A DNA stretch of 64,000 nucleotides. It comes from Byssochlamys sp. IMV 00236 (taxonomy: Eukaryota; Ascomycota; Eurotiomycetes; Eurotiales; Thermoascaceae). A program made the position numbers and the translations under genes. The stretch spans positions 124,001 to 188,000 of the forward strand of contig MSJH02000629.1 of NCBI GenBank assembly GCA_001931875.2, in the 5' to 3' direction. Shown here one piece after another: positions 63,017 through 64,000 of this stretch. The notes beneath the pieces were generated by a model. The model was not told the DNA's origin. It did no database searches and saw only the letters and a program-made list of their open reading frames with translations. Position 1 is the stretch's first letter. Every line of letters begins with the position of its first letter.

Positions 63017-64000
63017 ATGGCGATTGAGACCACAACCATCCAGCGCCTTGTTGCGCAATCAAAAGATGAGCGACAACGCGAACCGGCGGATGATCTGGTT
63101 ACTGTGTTCGACCGAGTCGCGCAACGACATCTTGATCGCACGGCTGTCATGTCGCTCCATCAGAAAGATCACCTCGGCATGGGTACTCTTCGCTGGACAT
63201 ATTCTCAACTCCGCGATGGGAGTATCCGCCTAGCTCATCGACTTGCTGCTGCGGGCGTACGGCGAGGGAATCGTATCGCCACCTTTTTGTTTAATGAAAT
63301 TGAATGGGCGATCTTGTTTCTTGCGAGTGCGCGGCTGGGATGCCACTTTGTCCCGCTGGATCCTCGAACCCTCAATCAACCATCCGATGCGGTGTATCTT
63401 TTGAGAAAAGTTTGGGCTGAGTCAATCTTTGTGTCGAATCTCAGCCTTGCCCGCCAGATTGAGAACATCCTTGAGACGGAATTAATGCCACAGATACGAG
63501 TAAAATGCGTTCTCTCTACAGGAGTAGTAGGAGAAGTAGATGGCTCTCTGCCACGCGGCTGGACGACTCTAGCTGCACTCATGACTGGGCCTTCTCCTAC
63601 AACAAATTCGATTTCTTCGTTAAAGCGCGACGATACCATCCTCATGCTATGTACCAGTGGTACAACATCTCGCCCGAAAGTCTGCCCTCATACATCGGTT
63701 ACCATCGTCACTCCGGCGTTGGGACTTGCCGATCACTGGTCGATAGGGCCAGAAAGTACTCTCTGCCAGCACTTGCCCTCTTTCCACATTTTTAGTGTTG
63801 CGTTTATCTTGACATTTTGGGTATCCGGTGGAACTGTCGTGTTTCCAAGTCCTGAATTTAACGTCACGGCATCCTTCGAGGCACTCGGGTCAGGATCCAA
63901 GGTGTATATGGCCTGCGTACCGACAATGGTCTACGCTATGCATACCTACTCAACGACCGCTGACAAGAAGCTCCCCTCTCCGTTCGGGATCTGTCTTGGA
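63017..64000 (+). CDS. AMP-binding (adenylate-forming) enzyme, 3' truncated by window
   Basis: An open frame of 328 codons from ATG 63017 to the window edge with no stop. It begins MAIETTTIQRLVAQ and has the N-terminal core of the ANL superfamily. This includes a WTYSQLRDGSIRLAHRLAAAGVRRG block, EWAILFLASARLGCHFVPLDPR and the phosphate-binding loop TSGTTSRPK at residues 213-221 (usually TSGTTGxPK). FHIFSVAF and the KVYMACVPTMVYAM substrate-pocket helix follow. Whether it is a free-standing acyl/aryl-CoA ligase or the first domain of a second NRPS-like enzyme cannot be told, because the C-terminal part is outside the window. It sits next to an NRPS, a reductase and a hydrolase, so a biosynthetic role is likely. 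Confidence 0.8.
   Translation, partial: MAIETTTIQRLVAQSKDERQREPADDLVTVFDRVAQRHLDRTAVMSLHQKDHLGMGTLRWTYSQLRDGSIRLAHRLAAAGVRRGNRIATFLFNEIEWAILFLASARLGCHFVPLDPRTLNQPSDAVYLLRKVWAESIFVSNLSLARQIENILETELMPQIRVKCVLSTGVVGEVDGSLPRGWTTLAALMTGPSPTTNSISSLKRDDTILMLCTSGTTSRPKVCPHTSVTIVTPALGLADHWSIGPESTLCQHLPSFHIFSVAFILTFWVSGGTVVFPSPEFNVTASFEALGSGSKVYMACVPTMVYAMHTYSTTADKKLPSPFGICLG

Noticed and set aside
1..64000. CRISPR arrays, rRNA, full tRNA genes, complete transposons
   Set aside because: None were seen on reading; a eukaryotic nuclear window would not be expected to hold CRISPR arrays.

Overview
The window looks like nuclear DNA of a filamentous ascomycete, most likely a Eurotiomycete close to Aspergillus or Penicillium. 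Protein genes lie on both strands with no operons. Introns are mostly about 50-65 nt, start GT(A/G)NGT, have CTAAC/CTAAT-like branch sites and end in AG. The gene families are typical of moulds: an internal Zn2Cys6 regulator, RTC4, MTC1, a NACHT/TPR protein, a monomodular NRPS and a versiconal-reductase-type aldo/keto reductase. All exon joins were read by eye from splice signals and frame. No similarity search was possible.

Layout. (1) 0.3-20.5 kb is mainly conserved housekeeping: a small UPF0390/DUF2462 protein, a Zn2Cys6 transcription factor, a SurE-type phosphatase, MTC1, a carboxymuconolactone-decarboxylase-fold protein, a large disordered protein of unknown function, a BuGZ/ZNF207-type zinc-finger protein and a TMEM14 membrane protein. 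(2) 21-31.6 kb starts with a 2019-residue NACHT-like ATPase with a long helical-repeat tail. Three small membrane or fungal-specific genes of unknown function follow. (3) 32-44.5 kb is again conserved: an MFS transporter, a Nudix hydrolase, a glutamate-carboxypeptidase-II-like M28 peptidase, cysteinyl-tRNA synthetase and RTC4. (4) 45.2-51 kb holds a five-exon gene with a possible PD-(D/E)XK nuclease core and a DUF726/TMCO4-type membrane hydrolase. (5) 53 kb to the right edge looks like a secondary-metabolite cluster.

The cluster is the most interesting part. It has a monomodular A-T-C NRPS (with a partial C domain in front), an aldo/keto reductase, an FSH1-type serine hydrolase and an AMP-binding ligase that runs off the window. 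The NRPS adenylation domain lacks the aspartate that normally holds the alpha-amino group, so its substrate may be an aryl or beta-amino acid such as anthranilate. Its last C domain has an SHxxxDA centre like fungal terminal condensation domains. The hydrolase ends in a polybasic stretch followed by a CaaX-like tetrapeptide. A plausible model is activation and coupling of an unusual acid by the NRPS, a second acid activated by the ligase, carbonyl reduction by the AKR and hydrolytic release or editing by the FSH1 enzyme. The product is unknown.
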